Of a stretch of 55,863 nt of DNA, positions 34,127 through 45,742 are shown in pieces (the first letter of the stretch is position 1; every line of letters starts with the position of its first letter). The DNA lies in NCBI GenBank assembly GCA_001179505.1, contig CDMY01000488.1, positions 86,147 to 142,009 on the forward strand. The letters run 5' to 3'. Below the pieces are notes generated by a model. That model was not told where the DNA came from and ran no database searches. It saw nothing but the letters and a program-made list of their open reading frames with translations. The DNA is from Vitrella brassicaformis. Its lineage: Eukaryota > Sar > Vitrellaceae. The translations under genes were made by a program, and so were the position numbers.

Positions 34127-36072
34127 ATGACGATGCCAGCGTCGCTTTCCGACTGCCCATCTGTCGCGCGACTCATCAGCGACTGCGACGCATCACTCGA
34201 CGCGCTTCGTGAGCAAGAGACCGGGGCCAGAGATGGCGCCAAGCAGCTGGCAGAGGAGATCATGGCTTCCGTGGCAGCCAAGGGCGGCGTGTGGCAGCCT
34301 CCCGAGACCACTGGCGAGGTGCTCGTCAACGCAGGTCAACACACGCAAGACGACCTCAGTCGTGCGTTGATGTATGCACCGATGTGTCCTGTTGTCGTGT
34401 GTGCAATGCAGGCGGGGTGGTCTTTCCGGTGAGCCGTCGAGGCCTGCTGATGCCTCTCATGCGCAACCGATACATCTCGGTGTTGCTCATGCATTTCGCT
34501 GACGGCCTGCCCAGAGACTCAAACGGCCATATGTATCTGGAGGTGTCTAGCGCCTACTTCGACGCCTTCCTGGACGCGCTGACCCTCTACGAGACCGGCC
34601 GTGCGAACACGGTGACCCTCCTCGCACCCAAGGCAGCCGACCCCGCATACGCCGAGTACGACTCCCTCTTCATGCGCGAGGTCAAGGTCTTCTCCCCATC
34701 AGATGACCAGCAGCAGGCACCGCTCGATGCCGTTACGGCCAACACTGGAGGCGGCCAGCCATGGGATTCGACTGCGGCTCTGGATGAGGCCACCCAGCAG
34801 CACCTTGACGCTGCTCAGCGGTCGATTCGCGCCTATGCAAAGCCTCTCAAGACACTGTGGCGGCTCAAGGAGGACATCAAGGCATTCCTGGCGGCCATGG
34901 AGCCCTTCATGAAGACACCTGAGGATGGCGACAAGGTGCTGCTGAGTGTGACCATCCTCGGCCGGCAGGTGGTGATGATGAAGAGCACGCTGCTCCGGCT
35001 GGGCGCCAACCATCCGCTGCTCACGCGATTCTCCGAGTAAGGAGGGGGCAGAAGCGATTAATCGCTATGGATTTCTGTGTCCATTTGTGTGTGCAGCACC
35101 CCACCGAACTGGCCGGACCGACACATCCGACAGACGCCCGCCAAGCATTTCATTACCACAGTGGAGTTTGCCAGGCGCATCGCGACCATGCCGCATTCGC
35201 AGCTCATCCACCCCCCACTGCTCGACGAGGGCGAGCGACGGCTGTGCATCGAGGACATGGAGATGTACGGCATCGCCTACGCCCCGCTCTGCCATCTGCC
35301 ACCCGGTGGCGAGTTCATCGTCAAGTCGTCAGAGGAGTGGGGGAGTGTGCTGGACATGATCGACAAACCGGCATGCAGGGCGTCGCTTTTGTACAAGTGA
35401 GCTGGGCACTCACGAAGGCTCCATGGCGTCGAATGGAAGCAACTCACGGCTGGTTGATCAGGTCTAGCCGTGACGGTGGTGACTTCGGCACGATGATGGA
35501 CAAGGTGGGCGATGCGAGCGGTCTGCTGTTCCTCATCAACCACAACGACACACACCGATTCGGCGCCTTCGTCGACGGCCAACTCAAGCCGCCCGCTGAC
35601 CCCACCCAGATCAGCGCCAACTACAAGGTGCAGCAGTTCCTCATTTCCATCAGCGGTGCATACCCCAAGATCACAAAGGTGCCCCTCCCCGAGGTTAGGC
35701 AGTGGGTGGGGGTCGCCGGCAGCGACGCCTCCATCAACGCCAGCAATACGGACTCACGTGGCAAGGTGGGTGGAGGTATACACAATTGGTGTCAGTGCAA
35801 TGACTGGCACTGACCAGCTGACTGGTTGTCACGTGTCCTGTGTGCAGTTGTTTTTGGGTAACGGGTATCTGTGGTTTGCCTGGGCCAGCCCCGGCCCGGT
35901 AGATGACGTGCGCAGCATGACTCAGTGGATCAGGGAGAAGGACGACCTGCCCGACGGCTACCTCGGCCAATTCAACGACCAAAACCACGGCACACTGGCG
36001 GCGGACTTGCATTTGACCGCCAAGGAGATCGAGGTATGGCAGGTGACGGGCGGCGGTGCGACGAGCGCGTGA
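34127..36072 (+). CDS. BTB (T1/KCTD-like) - TLDc protein, paralogue B
   Basis: Exons 34127-34334, 34412-35036, 35097-35396, 35462-35765 and 35848-36072 close to 553 residues. Residues about 60-140 form the BTB part (GEVLVNAGGVVFPVSRRGLL, DGLPRDSNGHMYLEVSSAYF). A helical middle follows with VSVTILGRQVVMMKSTLLRL-type sequence shared with A and C, then TPAKHFITTVEFARRIA, then TLDc-like residues 400-550: SSRDGGDFGTMMDKVGDASG, LLFLINHNDTHRFGAFVDG, FLISISGAYPKITKVPLPE, GYLWFAWASPGPVDDVRSM, ending LTAKEIEVWQ. The C-terminal half is close to paralogue A, while the N-terminal half is strongly diverged. It has five exons against eight in A and nine in C; two splice positions in the TLDc part are the same as in A. 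No basic N-terminal segment is present. Confidence 0.82.
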
Positions 36073-37347
36073 GTCAGGTGTCCCCATAGCCGCTGTGTTT
36101 GACCTGGCTGTACCACATCGTTCTGTCGGAAGATGGACCAACTCGATTTTTGCAAAGACAACTTCGTGTTTGTGCTCTCTGTGTCTCTGACGATGCAGCC
36201 GACGTGGTGGCCTGAATACCTTCACACACGTATTGGCCTACCTGAAGTGTCTGTGCGGTACGACTATATGTGGACGTGTTATGAGATCGATGAATGCTTA
36301 AGCTCAACTTCAGCAAACACGCGCACCCCTTTGTCTGTCTGACCTTTCGTCTTCTCTTCCCACATCCATCCACATAGCCTACCAACACGCCGCGCCCATC
36401 TGTGCGTGTGAAGCACTCACATGAATGCAACCAGTCGTCAGGGGCAGCCGAACCGAGCCGAGCCAAAACATTAAAACCACTTGATGCCCGCATGATGGTT
36501 ATACCCCCACACCCCTACACACCCCCCGCCCTCCACCACCCGGCCGAGAGATAGAAGTGTCAGTGAAGGTGGCCGCAGTCATCGAGCCACCCGGCCCACT
36601 GTACAGACACCAAAGTGTGGAGGAGCTGAGCTGCCTGTCTATGGACAAGAGAGAGGCGACAAGGGCAGCTAGCACAACACAAAAGGCCAGCAGAAGGAAG
36701 CTGACGAGAGAGAGAGAGAGAGAGCGAGCGAACAACACAACAACGCGGGGGAGAGGAAGAGAGGGAAGAGACGACTTGCGAGAGGGTACTCACACGAGCA
36801 GACAGATGTGCCTGCGCCTGCCGGTCGGCAGCAGCGGCATCTGTTATGTCTAAATGGTTACATATATATATACAGACACACATACACGTGAGCAATGGAT
36901 GTTCCCGTCCTCCTGTCTGTCGGTCTGTCTGTCTGTACATAACCAAACAGCAAATGGTCCCGTCCCCATTGCTCTGTGTGTGTGTGTGTGTGTGTGTGTG
37001 GTGCCCCGACCCCTTCCTACGCAACCAGACGAACCAAGAGGAAAACGGATAGAGTGTGACCGACCCTCCCACCCACACCAATCCATCGCTCCTCTGGGCG
37101 TGCTGCATGGTGTGTGGGGGTGTGTAAGTGTGGCTCTATCCAATGGCTCACTAAGTCCATCCATCCATCCATCCGTCTGGAGACACATACACACGTACGG
37201 CCAGGCAGGGAGGCAGGCAAGCGGGAAGCGAGCTAACACACACAGGGCGCCGATCTCACACGGCATGAACTAATCATACCCTCCCTCTCCCCCTCACCCA
37301 CACATCACTCACCGATAAAATGCCCACACGTCACGCAGTTGATTCAC
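36073..37347. other. Convergent intergenic region with microsatellites
   Basis: About 1.3 kb without supported exons. It contains (GA)n at about 36706-36724, (GT)n at about 36976-36999 and CCAT repeats near 37157-37172. Confidence 0.6.
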
Positions 37348-37873
37348 TCACTCACTGACTATGCACTTCTTCCCCTTTTCTGAGCTCTTGATCGTCTGGA
37401 GGTAATCCTCTACCAGCCGGACAGGCACACGCGTCTTTGCCTTCTTGGCTGCCTGCCGGTCCTGCAGACACACAAACAAAGGGGTGCAGATGGATCGATG
37501 GCATCCATGTGTGGCGGGCAGGGCAGGCTGACCTTGGTGAGCTGCTGTGCTATTCTCTTGCTGTCGAGCCGGCGGCCGGCGAGTTCCTCTATCTGTTTCT
37601 TCTCCTCATCAGCCAGCTCCTCAGTTGACTCCCCGGCCTGTGTGTCGTGTGGACAAGACACCAACGCACCAACATCCTCAAGCACACCACACCACAAGTG
37701 GACAGGCAGCCTCCCCGGCTGACCTTGAGGGTGGGTTCGCTGAAGCAGAATAGGATGTCGCTCTCGGGCAGCACCATCGTGCCATTGCCCTGCCCGCCGG
37801 CGCCGGCCGTGGCGGATGCGGTCGGCGTCCTGGCAGGCTCATAGGGGTCCAACAACGCTACGAGGCAATTCAT
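37348..37873 (-). CDS. Small charged protein of 122 residues, unknown
   Basis: Exons 37873-37724, 37637-37533 and 37461-37348 close to 122 residues, starting MNCLVALLDPYEPARTPTAS. Not recognised. The first 50 residues include a Gly/Thr/Ala stretch and a hydrophobic ILFCFSEP. The rest is highly charged and helical: ELADEEKKQIEELAGRRLDS, RIAQQLTKDRQAAKKAKTRV, VRLVEDYLQTIKSSEKGKK. No signal peptide, membrane helix or metal motif. The Lys-rich C-terminus could bind nucleic acid or serve as a localisation signal, but this is a guess. A duplicated F-box-like 5' fragment lies about 230 bp upstream on the same strand and could supply a 5' exon or the promoter. Confidence 0.6.
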
Positions 37874-38104
37874 CTGAACGCATTGCTCTCTGGGGTCAGC
37901 AGCTGGGCTGGATGACAGAAGCTCTGGAGCTCACCGGCCGGGGATGAGTGGCTTGAAGCAAGGCAGCTGCAAGTTAACACGTCGCTCAGGCCGACAGACC
38001 ACCACGACACACGCGAATACACCTGGACTGGACGTGCTTGCCTGCCTGCAGCCCAGCCTGTAGTGCACACCAACCAGCGACGCGCACGACGACAATGAAT
38101 GAGT

Positions 38105-38170
38105 CCGCCCAGAGATCTGGCGGATGGTGGGCGAGGCCGTGCATGCTGCCAGTCATGGAGGCCACGGCAA
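38105..38170 (-). pseudogene. Duplicated 5' fragment of an F-box-like gene
   Basis: On the - strand this reads MTGSMHGLAHHPPDLWADS. It aligns with the start of the 680-residue F-box-like gene (MHGLARLPSDLW at about 33990); about 36 of 41 bases match by eye across GCATGCACGGCCTCGCCC to AGATCTCTGG. Similarity ends after about 17 codons; what follows is not like the parent gene. A GCGAGCT-core motif sits just upstream, as it does for the parent. It could be a truncated copy or a captured 5' exon of the 122-residue gene. Confidence 0.55.
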
Positions 38171-38198
38171 GGGGAAAAGCTCTGGAGCCGATCGGGCG

Positions 38199-38207
38199 TG
38201 CGAGCTT
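38199..38207 (+). promoter_or_regulatory. GCGAGCT-core motif, divergent interval 37873/38375
   Basis: TGCGAGCTT, exact best form, about 45 bp upstream of the F-box-like fragment and 168 bp before the amidotransferase-like gene. Confidence 0.45.
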
Positions 38208-38374
38208 GAAGCCAAAGATCTTGCGAGGCTGTCTGCCTTGTGTTGGGTGTAAAACGATGGGTGGCGCCCTTCCAAGTGGCCAAAAGATCACTCATCCTTG
38301 ATCTCTGTAGCTGAGAGCGTGTGAGCAGACCTTCCCGTTTGTCTGCCTGCCTGCCGTGGCAGGGCCGTGCAATC

Positions 38375-39615
38375 ATGGGGGTACTCGCACTGAGGACACT
38401 GGTCTGTAAGCAGACATGAACATGAAACAGAGTTGGATGATAACGCTCTTCGTGAGTGTGGTGTTTGTGTTGTTTTGTGTTGCTGCAGCGTTGTTTGCTC
38501 ATCTACGCAGATGACCCCATGAACGCAGGATGCATCGCCCTCCGCCGCAGCCGCGTGGACGACATCATTGACAAACTCCACTCACACGGCCTGCCAGGTC
38601 GGCCAGCCAGGAGTCTGCCCTGACAGACAGACAGACAGACAGACAGATGGCTGTCACGGTCTGGTTCTTCAGTCGACTCGTGGGACGCTGCGGCTCTCAA
38701 TCTGCCGAGGGGGCTGCTTAGAGGCAACTATGACGCTGTGCTGCTGTGGACAGGTGAGGGGACGAAATGCAGTGAATTGAGGGTGAATGAGCCCAATCTA
38801 TCGTATGTTTCATCAGCTGACGACACTTTCTGTGATCGCAAGCGGCTCGGTGACGAGCTGGCCGACTATGTCGATGCAGGAGGGTGCGCAACACCCCCAG
38901 CCACACACACACAGAGACAGAGGAACAATCCTGTTCGTTCTGCTCTCCTGTTGGTTGCTGGTATGGGTGCATGGGATGACTGCAGTGGTGTGGTGTGCAT
39001 GTACGTGGAGCCGGGCACGCAGCCGTCCGGCAGGTGGCTGCGGGAGGAGTATCATCCCCTCGAGCACGTATCCATCACCACTGGGCGGCACCTCGGCATC
39101 GGCAAGATACACAGAGGCCAACACCCAATACTGAGCGGTGGGTGCGGTGAGCACCCATATATCCATCTGCCTACGAGATTGATGAGATGGATTGAATGCA
39201 CTGCCTGTGAGTAGGTGTGGGCGACTTTCGTGGCGGCCGTCAGTCGTGGCACAACGTGGGAGTCTTGAGGCCTTCAGCGAGAAGGATAGCAGACTGGACA
39301 GATGGGGTGCCGGTGAGTGAGCTACACATGCCATGCAGGTGGCCGCATGTTGCACATCACATCCCTCTCTGCCTCTTCAGTTCCTCGCCGAATCACGGGA
39401 CACACGGGTCGTCTTCCTCAACTTCTACCCCTGTAAGTACGGCACACAAAAGACGGGATCAGCAGCTTGAGTGACAATGATCCGCCCGTGTGTGTGGTGT
39501 GTTGTATGCAGGTTCCTCCGACCTGCATCCTGGCTACTGGGACTCGTCGGGCGACGGGACGCGTCTGATAGCCAACGCGCTGTGCTACGCCGCCAGGCGG
39601 ACACACCTCATATGA
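38375..39615 (+). CDS. Class I glutamine amidotransferase-like fold protein
   Basis: Exons 38375-38401, 38489-38597, 38673-38753, 38817-38883, 38986-39137, 39215-39312, 39381-39432 and 39512-39615 close to 229 residues. The order of elements fits the flavodoxin-like GATase/ThuA type: LLIYADD as first strand, VDDIIDKLHSHGL helix, then YDAVLLWTGADDTF, LADYVDAGGGVVCMYVEPG (the 'nucleophile elbow' strand), a central HPL..HVSITTGRHLG region, VVFLNFYPCSSDL, and a C-terminal helix IANALCYAARR. The elbow position shows GVVCMYVE; Cys is near it but the usual G-C-G nucleophile motif is absent, so glutaminase activity is doubtful. Similar stand-alone domains are common in bacteria with unknown roles. 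The first 9-codon exon is the least certain part. Confidence 0.65.
38622..38647 (+). repeat. CAGA microsatellite in an intron
   Basis: GACAGACA repeated about six times in intron 2 of the amidotransferase-like gene. Confidence 0.85.
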
Positions 39616-40044
39616 GTGTGTTTGACGATGAGAATGGCTTTTTGCCTCCGTGAGTGTACATTAGGGCGGTCTCTTTGTCTGTGAGTGGTGTGGTGCCATC
39701 TTGAGCGTAGTTGTGGCTATGTGGATGGACACGATTGACCCGATCAACAACTGTTGGTAGATGCGATTGATGTGTGTGGTCTGTCACTCAATGCATGCAT
39801 CGCATCGCTAGCCGCCCCGCCCGTGCAGTCAGTGCACGACAGATGGATGACGGCTTAGACACTGACACATATGAGTCCTGTCAGTCAGCTAGTCTACAGC
39901 ACCACCCGTGCCTGTGAATTAGCGGTATGCATATGCCAGTCTAATTGGCTACGGAAGGGTCTATCTGTCGTGGCTGCTGGTCGTGTGACTCCTCAGTCAC
40001 TCGCCACACCTGACCTGAAGGGGGGGAGAGACACAGTCCAATCG
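39616..40044. other. Convergent intergenic region
   Basis: 429 bp between two stop codons; no exon supported. Confidence 0.6.
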
Positions 40045-42676
40045 TCATTCATCGGCAACAAAGGCCTCAAGTGATGAGGTGTCCTCCATGCAATCCTTTA
40101 CTTGACTTGCCTGCCAAACTTCAAGCGCATCCAGCACCACGCTATCGTCTCCAGCTGGCAGTCCACTGCCATCTTGGTCGTCGTTGCCCTTGTACCTGCA
40201 CACACAACACCCACACACAACACGCACATTCACACATCCACCGTGTGCTAGGTGAGTGGATGACACACATCCATCCATCCATCCATTGATCCATCCTCAC
40301 CCGGCAGGTATCTCGGTCTTGTCGATCCAGTGGTGGCACTGGGACAGGTCGGGGACGGCGTGTGCATCCGCCGCTGGAAAGCGGTACCCCAGCCAGAGTC
40401 GGCCGTTGCCGAACGCCAGTTTGCCTGTGTGCTCGTGTTCGTCGTTCTCAATCCATCCCGCACGGCCGGCCACCTCCACCTGCTGCAGATTCTCGGCGAT
40501 GGTGATCTTCTTGGGCTCGTCGAAGCAACCCGACACTGACAACGGCATGGAATCGCGTGGCATGGCAGTCACCAAACAAACACTGCGTATGTGTCGGTGG
40601 GTGTGTACCTGAGAAGAAGAAGATGGGACAGTCGAAGTAGTTGGTGCTCCTGGGGCCGGGTGGGAGGGCCAACTTGCCGTCCATGTGGACGCCGAAGATG
40701 TACTTTTTGTGTCGCAGGACGAACAGGAGGCCCTCCTTGTCGCCCACCTTGTCAGGCAGCTTGGTGTAGGTGAAGCCATAGGCAGCGGACCTGACGATGG
40801 CCAGCAGGTGGTCTCATTCCACTGCCTGTGTGCTCGTGTCGGCGGGCTGGGGCTGCTTACTTGAAGACCAGCTCGCGTCGGCGGACCGGTTTGCCAATCA
40901 TGCCCAGCACTTTGTTCATCTCCTCAAGGGTCAGCAGCGACATGTACATGTCCTGTCCAGGACAAGCAACCAACAATTGATTGAACCGCGCACACACGGG
41001 AATGCGCGATGTCTCCCCGGCCTGACTGACCATGTCGGGCAGCCCGAAGCTTCTGAAGTCCTTCATAAGCTGCTCCTGATCGTACGCGTGAGGGATACTG
41101 ACCACACTTCCACGAGGGGAGATGCGCTGCCGCCTGGCGAAGTCAACTACCTGTTCACTCAGACACACACACACACAGCCGACTTCAAGCCAAGCCAGCG
41201 AGAAGGACACCCACCTACCTTCATAAAGTTGGACGATGAAGTCTCGTTACCTACAGCGGCATTGTCGCCGCCCTCAGACCCCCTGGCAGACAGGCAAGGT
41301 GGGGCGGATCACACCACACCCTTATTGTCTGTGTATGTGTCGGTGTGGGTGTGTCTGTATCTCCCTCACTTGGTGAAACACTTTGCTAGGGCATTGTCCT
41401 GTCCGAGTAGCAGCAAAGTGGCCTCTGTGGTGCTCACAGTGGTCCCAAGCACTGTGGCGCTCATCACAGGCGTGCCGCCCTCGGGCTTCACCAGCTGCAT
41501 GAAAGGGTCCATTACCCGATAGAAACGCTCGAGCTCATCCTTGGTCGCCTGCACACACAGACAGACACACGGACAGACAGACGGACGGACAGACAGGAGA
41601 AATGGACCACTGTGTGTTGCCTGAGCGTCGTGCGGCCTGCTGTTCTGCCTGCGTTGCCAACCCACCTCCATCTCGGTGATAGCAGTCTGCAGCGATCGCA
41701 TCTTGTTGTCGAGTGTTCGGTGTTGTTCCTCGCCCTCGCCCTCGGCTTGGCCTTGGCCAGCCATGTGGGCGTCCTCCTCCTCCTCCTGCTGCTGCTGTTC
41801 GTCGGGCAGCTCAATCTTGAGTGTGGTTTTGTCGAAGAGCAGGCCGTGGTAGGTCCTGAAGGAGGCATCCTTCTTGTGGTGGTCCTCCCGCAGCGCTATC
41901 TCGTGGTGATGCTGCTGGTCGCGATGCATGATCACCATCTCGCCAACCAACCTACACGCAATACAGATCAACACATCAACACATCAACAAGGCCACAAAC
42001 GATGACCTTGACCCATTTGGTTGTGTCCTGCCGGTGTGTGCCTGTCTGTCTGTCTGTCTGTCTGTCTGTCCTTGTGTGTTTGTGTGTGTGTGTGTGTGTA
42101 CCATTCTGCGTATAGGGGATCGATGTCGAGGAATCGGCGGTCCTTGTCGTCTACGGGGATGGCGTTTTCATAGTGCAGCAGCACCTGGGCGAGCATCGTA
42201 TCGCGCACCGCTGGCAGCAACAGCAGCTTGCGGCGGACGGGGATGACGCGACCGCCGAACTGACCAACACACCACACACAAACACAGATCAGATCCCATG
42301 ACCCTCAACCTAATCTGACACAGTCCTTTCCCTCCCCTTGGCTGGCAATGCTCACATTGATCTCGATCTGGCCGTCAGCTCCCTGCAGCTGCAGCTTGCC
42401 TCGTCGGTTGAGGATCATCTGGCGAATGTTAGTCGCGTAGCTCTCGAGCTCCTTCCCAATCGAAGTGAGTGGGTCGAGGGCACTTTGGTACAGCTTGTCG
42501 AGGGACATGCGCCCGATGCGCGGCGCCTTGCGCGCAATGGCATCTCCCGCATCGCCGTTCCTGCTCCTCTTCTGCTGTGGAGTGGCCGCGACAGCAGCTG
42601 CTGATGCCGCTGCGGCAGATCCCTCGGCTTCAGTCGTTCGTCTCTTCCTGCCGGAGCTTGTTGTGCCGGAGCTCAT
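40045..42676 (-). CDS. BTB (T1/KCTD-like) - TLDc protein, paralogue C
   Basis: Nine exons close to 621 residues: 42676-42356, 42259-42102, 41951-41666, 41548-41370, 41282-41219, 41150-40861, 40790-40609, 40535-40301, 40195-40045. Start MSSGTTSSGRKRRTTEAE, basic and Ala-rich as in A, including the shared APRIGRMSLDK. The BTB part spans an intron: QIEINV then FGGRVIPVRRKLLLLPAV and FLDIDPLYAEWLV. Then a Gln/Glu-rich helical region, SATVLGTTVSTTEATLLLLG, NFMKVVDFARRQR, and a TLDc-like end: LPDKVGDKEGLLFVLRHKKY with FGVHMDGKL, KLAFGNGRLWLGYRFPAADA, closing with VVLDALEVWQ. It is the most diverged of the three; the SSRDGGxFGTM segment is replaced by SAAYGFTYTKL. Bases 41037-40993 look like a 45-nt stop-free intron inside exon 6. 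Confidence 0.78.
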
Positions 42677-43171
42677 AGTCGCTTTCTGTTGAGAAGCCAA
42701 AGAGGCTTCTCAACACATCATTTTTCCCTTTCGCATTCGCGAGCTGTGCAGATTCTGGCCGCGGCCGCTTCGGCCAGCATTTCCAGCCGTGCAACCGGAA
42801 AACTTCAGGCAGTCCAGCTGGACGTGCGTCATTGAGTCGAGTGACTGTCCACCCATCCATCCATCCATACATCCATCCATGACACACAGGCACCGCAGCT
42901 GACTGACGATTGACGGAGGCACCCATCCATCCCTGTCGCACGCACACAATCGATGTGCACACCACACACAACGCAACTACATGCCATCCATCACCATTGC
43001 ATTGCATTGCACGGAGAAACAGACCAAGTGTGCAGAGCACCACCTTCCTCTGTTCACACCTTACTGCCCACCCGACCTTCACCAGCAATTACTACCTTCG
43101 CCCGACATCCACACAAATAAATACGATAGGACGGGCACGCATGCGCGGACGCACCTGGCTGGGCTGCCCCA
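42677..43171. other. Promoter side of BTB-TLDc C and 3' end of the RS-rich gene
   Basis: Contains TCGCGAGCTG at 42737-42746, a GCGAGCT-core motif 61 bp upstream of the BTB-TLDc C start, then CCAT repeats near 42855-42875. No exon supported. Confidence 0.5.
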
Positions 43172-45242
43172 TCACCCCCAGGGGTCCGGCTCCACCTGCA
43201 GCCGCACCCCCCACCCGTACCTCGGCCCCATGTCCTCCTGCGGTAGATCCATCACACGAAAATACTCTGCCTGCTCCTCCTGCACCACACAAAGACACAC
43301 AGAGGCCAGTGTGTGCCATGGGTGGGCGGCTCTCGGCGGTGTGTGGGCATGTCAGCTCACCTGCGGCCTGCTGATGAGCACGATCCGCATGGCGTCTTTG
43401 GTCAGCGGGGCGATGTAGCGGTTCAGCAGCTGCTGCAGGGTCGTCTCCATGGCATGCCGGACGTACTTGACGTGATGACCATAACGCAGCTCCACCAGCA
43501 CGGTGTCAGGCACCTTGCTGCTCCTGCACTCTCCCTCGGGTGTCGGCAAATGTGAGTGGGAGAGGGACGAGTCGAGGGACACGGTGGGGGTGGGGCGAGG
43601 GGCGGCCATGTCGATGTCTGTCTGGGGGGCCTCTGATGGTGCGCCTGGGTCGGCTCGTTGGGTCTCACAAGCGGGAGGGGGCGGGGGCGGGGGGTGCTGG
43701 TGGCCATCGATGAGAATGGGAGGTTGGGGCTCCTCGCTGGTCTGCTGCTCCTCTGCATGTGTGTGGTACTGCTGCTCCTCCTCCTCCTCTCCCGCGTACA
43801 CCTCGCCCTCCCCAGCGGCCTCGCCAGCAGCCTCCTCCATCTCCTGGTTCTCGGGCGGCACGGCACTCTCGTCAATGGTGCCGTTGAGCTGCCCTTGGTC
43901 GACCTCGTCAACCACATCGCCGGCTTCGCCCTGGCCCTCCTGATAGTGGTTGGCGTCGTAGAAGCCCTGCTCGCCCTCAGCTTCACCTTCAGCTTCCTGG
44001 TGCTGCTGCTGTTGATAAGTCTCGTCTGCCCCTTGTGGGTGCTCGTGGTCTCTGTCGTCCTCGTCGTCGTCGTGCTGGTCTGTGGGCGGGGGGCCGCTGT
44101 GCTCATGCGCTTCGGAGGCAGAGTGCTCATGCCTGGTGGACAGACAGAAAGGAGAGTGACGTCGTGGACGGGCTTGTGCCTCGGTGCGCACCCATTCATG
44201 TCGGCGTGGTCGTAGGCACCGTCTTGTGGGATGGCACCGTCCCCCCGGTCACGCGAGAGGGAGCGCGAGAGCGATCGACGGCCGCCGTTGTGGTTCACTG
44301 GCGGCTGGCCATTCACCTGACGGACGGAACGGACAGAGAAGCAGGGGAATAAGGTGTCGTTAATGCGCGTGCGTGCCACCTCACGCACCATTTGCTCATC
44401 GTTCTGGTCTGCCTGCTGCTGCTGGTGGTGCTGCTGCTGCACCTCAGCAGCGGGGGTCAACTGACACAGAACAACAGGACAGGCAGACAAGGCAAGGCAA
44501 CACGTGACGACCGACATTCTCCCCTCCCTCCTGACTCCCCGCCCGCCCGCCGCATCATACTTACGGTCATCTTTCGTGTCCGGCCATCCCTGTCCCGCTT
44601 CCGCCAACCCCGGTTCGCCTCGTCCGGCCGCTTCTTCCGCTTCCGCCACTTACCACGCGGGCCACCATTGCCACCATTGCCGCCATTGCCGCCACCACCA
44701 CCACCAGCACCTTTCCCACCCGGCGTCGGCCGCCAGCCAAAGTCCTGGTCGCCCATTTTCCTCTTGGCCCGCGGCGACCGCCGGTTATCGTCCCTGTGGT
44801 GCTCGGGCTCTCTGTCACGGTCTCGGTCGTGTGGTGGGAACCTCGGCGGGTCGAAGCGGCCACGGGGTGGTGAGCGGGGGGGAGGGGCACGGTAGAGCGG
44901 GTCATACTCATCGCCACGGGGAGGGCCGGCCCTGCTCAGACAGACATCGTACACACACACACACACATGTATGCGTCTATCGTCTGATGATGTGAATGAA
45001 AACTGGGTGGGTGATGGACTGACTGTACGTGTGACTGACCTTCTGGGCGATGGCGACCGCCTCCTCTGTCTCAGAGGGGGCGGCGATCGGCTGCTGGGCC
45101 GGCTACTCGGCCGCTTCCTCGTGTGCGGGGGCGGCATGGTCATCTCGTCCCGCCGATGCCGCCGATGCCGCTCATTGCCATGTGAAGGAGGGGAACCTCG
45201 AAGGCCTCGAGAGTCGCGCTCACGGGGAGGCACGTCAGCCAT
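43172..45242 (-). CDS. RS/Pro/Gln/Glu-rich protein of 548 residues, possibly RNA-binding
   Basis: Exons 45242-45040, 44931-44565, 44460-44389, 44316-44192, 44132-43361 and 43279-43172 close to 548 residues, starting MADVPPRERDSRGLRGSPPS. The first 190 residues are Arg/Ser/Pro-rich (SSRSPPPLRQRRRSPSPRR) with Asp-Arg dipeptides, an RGG-like poly-Gly stretch and a strongly basic GKWRKRKKRPDE block: nuclear localisation and RNA-binding character. Residues 200-430 are Gln/Glu/His-rich and disordered. The last 90 residues look folded (VLVELRYGHHVKYVRHAMET, RYIAPLTKDAMRIVLISRP, YGWGVRLQVEPD), but I do not recognise the fold. A splicing or mRNP role is only suggested by composition. Intron 3 (44388-44317) is 72 nt and stop-free in frame, so its retention would add 24 residues. 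Confidence 0.7.
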
Positions 45243-45635
45243 TGCCGATGGGCAGCCCGCCGCACGAACAGAGCTCTGTCAGCAACAAGGACAGACAAGA
45301 CGGCACAACACACGGCAGTGCGCTTGACCTGGTTCTCCTCTCTGTGTGTGTGGTGATGCTCACTTGACAGAATGGAGGGAGGAATCTCACACACGACAAC
45401 CGATTGGTCAGCTGCTCACTTTCTGCAGACAGGTCAAGGAAGAGCACATGCATCACGCCAGGCCATCCGTACCCACTGCCTGTAGTCATCTTACCTGCGA
45501 CCGTTGTTCCAAGGGTTGTTCAGTTTGTTTGTGGCAATGATGAGGCCAAAAGGTATCACAATCCGATGCTACCTGAGTGTGTGTGTGGTGGACCTCTTTT
45601 GCTCTCCTTGACTTCCGCGGCAGCGGTTTCCTACC

Positions 45636-45644
45636 TGCGAGCTT
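45636..45644 (+). promoter_or_regulatory. GCGAGCT-core motif, divergent interval 45242/45743
   Basis: TGCGAGCTT, exact best form, 99 bp upstream of the prolyl-hydroxylase-like ATG. Confidence 0.45.
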
Positions 45645-45742
45645 TGGGTCGACGGCCCTATTCGGTGAAAATGAGGACTCAGCAGCTCTCACTCTGCTGT
45701 CCATATCCCCTGCCGCAGCTTTGATCTCGCCCTCATGCCCGG

